Positions 61,700 to 64,000 of a DNA stretch of 64,000 nucleotides are shown one piece after another. The notes beneath the pieces are model-generated. The model did no database searches and was not told the DNA's origin. It worked only from the letters and a program-made list of their open reading frames with translations. This DNA comes from Dipylidium caninum (lineage: Eukaryota; Platyhelminthes; Cestoda; Cyclophyllidea; Dipylidiidae), in assembly GCA_017562135.1 (NCBI GenBank), contig QEYB01000515.1, positions 62,001-126,000 on the forward strand, in the 5' to 3' direction. A program made the translations under genes and the position numbers. Numbering within the stretch: the first letter of the stretch is position 1; the number at the start of each line of letters is the position of its first letter.

Positions 61700-61945
61700 C
61701 TACGCTAGGGAAAGCTCGTGTGTGCGTGGGGACTTTTGAACATCACTAGCAATTTCGTCGGCGGGGCGAAGATCCCCACACGAACGACGAGGAGACGCAC
61801 GCAATGCGGCATGGCAGAAGGAGCCCAGCCGGACGCCTGTTCTTATCCGTCGGCTGCGTCTCGTGATGGATGTACTTGGTAGTGAGGTCTGCCCAACTGC
61901 TCGAGCTGATGGAACTGCACTAGGCCATCTCTCCTCACAAGCCAT
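61700..61945 (-). CDS. Possible small gene or exon, 81 codons, unrecognised
   Basis: A minus-strand frame from an ATG at 61945 to a stop at 61700, Arg/Ser-rich (ITRRSRRIRTGVRLGSF in the middle). No domain is recognised. An acceptor-like ctgtag lies just upstream of the ATG, so it could equally be an internal exon. I see no second copy in the window. Confidence 0.2.
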   Translation of the reverse strand: MACEERWPSAVPSARAVGQTSLPSTSITRRSRRIRTGVRLGSFCHAALRASPRRSCGDLRPADEIASDVQKSPRTHELSLA

Positions 61946-62218
61946 GCGGTCTACAGGCCGAGACTTGGATTGACGCTTTAGTGGTGGATTGGCGAAATGC
62001 CCTGTAACGGGTTAATGAACGGAGGTCTGGAAGCCTCTCATCCTCAGAGCTATGTTTTCAGAACCTCTTCACACCCCCGAAGATCTGTCGGATGGTCGGT
62101 GCACAACTCCGACTTAACGGCATCTGAGCCCACACGATAATGCTTCGATTTGAGCAGGCTTTTCTTTTCTCTAAGTATTGAGGGCACTTGACTGTCCAAG
62201 CAATTCCTGGTCCATCAG

Positions 62219-62735
62219 GTGAGTCTTTTCGAAACCACGGGTGAGCCGTGGCAGGAAGGAGTGGTTGGCAGAAGTGTGGGTATAAAGTTGATAGATGACG
62301 ATGTGTTGAACGGCGATATCGCCTTACCTCCCCGAGGTGTATCGTCGTCCAGGCAATTTTGCGTCGCTAATCAACATTCGTCATTTCCACGACATCCAGT
62401 AGAACGACGCAAACTTTTCATGGAAGCGTCAGGGAAAGTCAACTGCTGCAGTTTACATTACCTAAATAATATTAAGATATGCACATTTGCACAGGAGGGG
62501 GAAATTCCAAAGGCGCCTCGAAAAAAAATGCGTGACCTCGTGAATTTAAGGGGATGAAGTGGTGGTAAGCACAGAAACAAGAAAGTTAGCGAGACATTTG
62601 TGACAGACGTGGCTGAAATTCTCGCATTATATGGGAGAAAGCAGAGCTAAGACAGCCTCATTTCCCTCTGGCAAACATGCCAATGTGTGCGATCAAAGCG
62701 TAGTCCGCCCGACCGCTGTTGAATGGCCTCAACTT
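62219..62735 (+). repeat. Diverged direct copy of 11790-12370
   Basis: The shared order includes ttcgaaaccacgg, the gatgac.gtg...gacg.cgatatcgcc run, the attttgcgtcg run, and the cagcctcatttcc(t/c)tctggcaaa.atgc run. Clear gaps and many substitutions show it is old. The 112-codon open frame at 62219-62557 lies in this copy and has no counterpart frame, so it is not called. Confidence 0.8.
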
Positions 62736-63204
62736 CCTTCCTCCTCACGTCGAGGTCGGTGGACGCCACTTACAACGTGACATCAACCCCACTCGACCAT
62801 TTAACAGGCCAGTATGGGAAAAAGAGAGCTGTAAGTTCTAATTTTTGCTGCATCTCTTCTCCCCCTCATTTCCCCGAAAAAATCTCGGTTTTCATTATGC
62901 TTTTTGTGTCTGTCTGGCTCCTCTGTTGGGGCGCAGTAGTCCACCTATCCACGTTCCGGTCGTGTCAGTTGGAATAGTTCAAGTGTGGCTATGAATACGA
63001 CACTTATATTCGTTCGATTTGCTCTTTTGAGGCGCGTCTTTGTTCTCAGTTGAGGCGATGATTTCGACAGTGGAAGGCTCCGTCAGTGACGAGCAGAGGA
63101 GGAAAGATTGCCGGCCAGCAAAGAACCAGCAAGAACGCACTTTCCACATTTTGCAAGACGCCAGTCACCTGGTATCGTCCCCTTACTAACCCAATTTCTA
63201 CGTT

Positions 63205-63290
63205 TCGCGTGGAATCCACTTCACTGCAACTCGTCTTCGGAATTGACTTCACACCTACTTTAGCTCAACTAACTTCAATTCACACCCCAC
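63205..63290 (+). repeat. Diverged copy of the short CACTGCAACTCGTC element
   Basis: Fourth copy of an element also at 1875-1960, 21845-21930 and 42970-43055. It reads (t/g)tcactgcaactcgtct, then ctta/cttt and caactaact.caattca. It marks this flank as containing more scattered unit fragments. Confidence 0.75.
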
Positions 63291-64000
63291 TCTTTTGCTT
63301 CGAGCGCCCAGACAACTTCACCAGGTACTTTTGACACCATCCCTCTGCAATGGGAGAATAAATTCCGGTCAGACCACTTGATAAGTCCGTGGCCAATTTC
63401 GGCCATACTTCCACGCCGGAGTTCCACCACATCCTGTTGGTTGTGCACAAATGCCTGGTACCGAGTTCCTTCTCTGCGACAGAGTGGGGAAAGGGTTGAA
63501 CTGGACATAACTTGATAACTCAGTCCGTGGCCAATTCTGGCCAATGCAGGTCATCGCTCTAGTCTAACAGTGGTTGGGCGCTGTAAATTGGGAGTAGACA
63601 AGAAGATTAGTGTTACGCCTAAAGGCTTTGGCGTAATTCCTTTAAAGTGGCACTTGTTTTGTCGCGACTGAGGTAAAACATTTATCCCGCGAACCTGCAC
63701 GCATTCCTCATATATTTTAGACACCAGCAGGTGCACCCTCAACAAACCATTGGGGAGAAAAAACAAAATCCACACTTCTTTAGACAAAAGCAATGTTAGC
63801 GTGGATTTGGGTGAATTCTTGATGACAGCAGACAAGTAGAGATGAAATGACTTTTGTCGACATTCGAAAGTCGTCTCGAGGTGGCAGCCGGCTAGCAGTC
63901 GACGTCGTCTTTCATCGACACATCGTCATAGCCATTTTTTCTACCCTCTTCGCCTATGCGATACCATTTTTGTGCGAAGCACACGGTATATATGTTGACG
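63291..64000. other. Window end, no gene recognised
   Basis: A short diverged duplication, cttgataa...gtccgtggccaattt/c, occurs at 63375-63410 and 63509-63545. I see nothing else. Confidence 0.4.

Noticed and set aside
63940..64000. Possible telomere or array end
   Set aside because: No TTAGGG-type repeats occur anywhere in the window.

Overview
The window looks like animal (metazoan) nuclear DNA. There is no compact gene packing, no rRNA, tRNA or CRISPR array that I can see. The two gene models I can build are intron-rich, with GT-AG introns mostly 50-125 bp long. A decayed R2-clade non-LTR retrotransposon is present. Very short introns plus an R2 relic would suit a parasitic flatworm, but the species assignment is a guess.

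Layout. (1) 1-3083: non-coding DNA that is an old, diverged relative of the DNA at about 20.9-22.1 kb. (2) 3084-23230: repeat unit 1, about 20.1 kb. (3) 23231-44356: repeat unit 2, 21,126 bp, nearly identical to unit 1 over long stretches. (4) 44357-47498: the start of a third unit. Together these form a direct tandem array of about 2.15 units. Unit 1 carries a private 2.4-kb block (4624-7012). Units 2 and 3 carry an insertion beginning at 24980/46106 that holds the R2-like relic on the minus strand. (5) 47499-50060: diverged and partly inverted copies of pieces of the same unit. (6) About 50.1-64 kb: the more ordinary flank, with at least one convincing multi-exon gene (minus strand, 52285-53873, ten exons, a secreted or luminal glycoprotein of unknown family). 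A second, less complete plus-strand gene lies at about 55.5-59.1 kb. A few further fragments of the repeat unit lie at 58.0, 62.2 and 63.2 kb.

The array is layered. A recent (>99% by eye) 21-kb tandem duplication sits on top of much older direct and inverted copies of sub-blocks. I found no convincing conserved gene inside the unit; most long open frames there break between copies by single-base indels. Part of the difference between units (7.5-9.5 kb versus 28.9-30.9 kb) is single-base homopolymer indels, so uncorrected long-read error or an assembly duplication must be excluded before biology is inferred.
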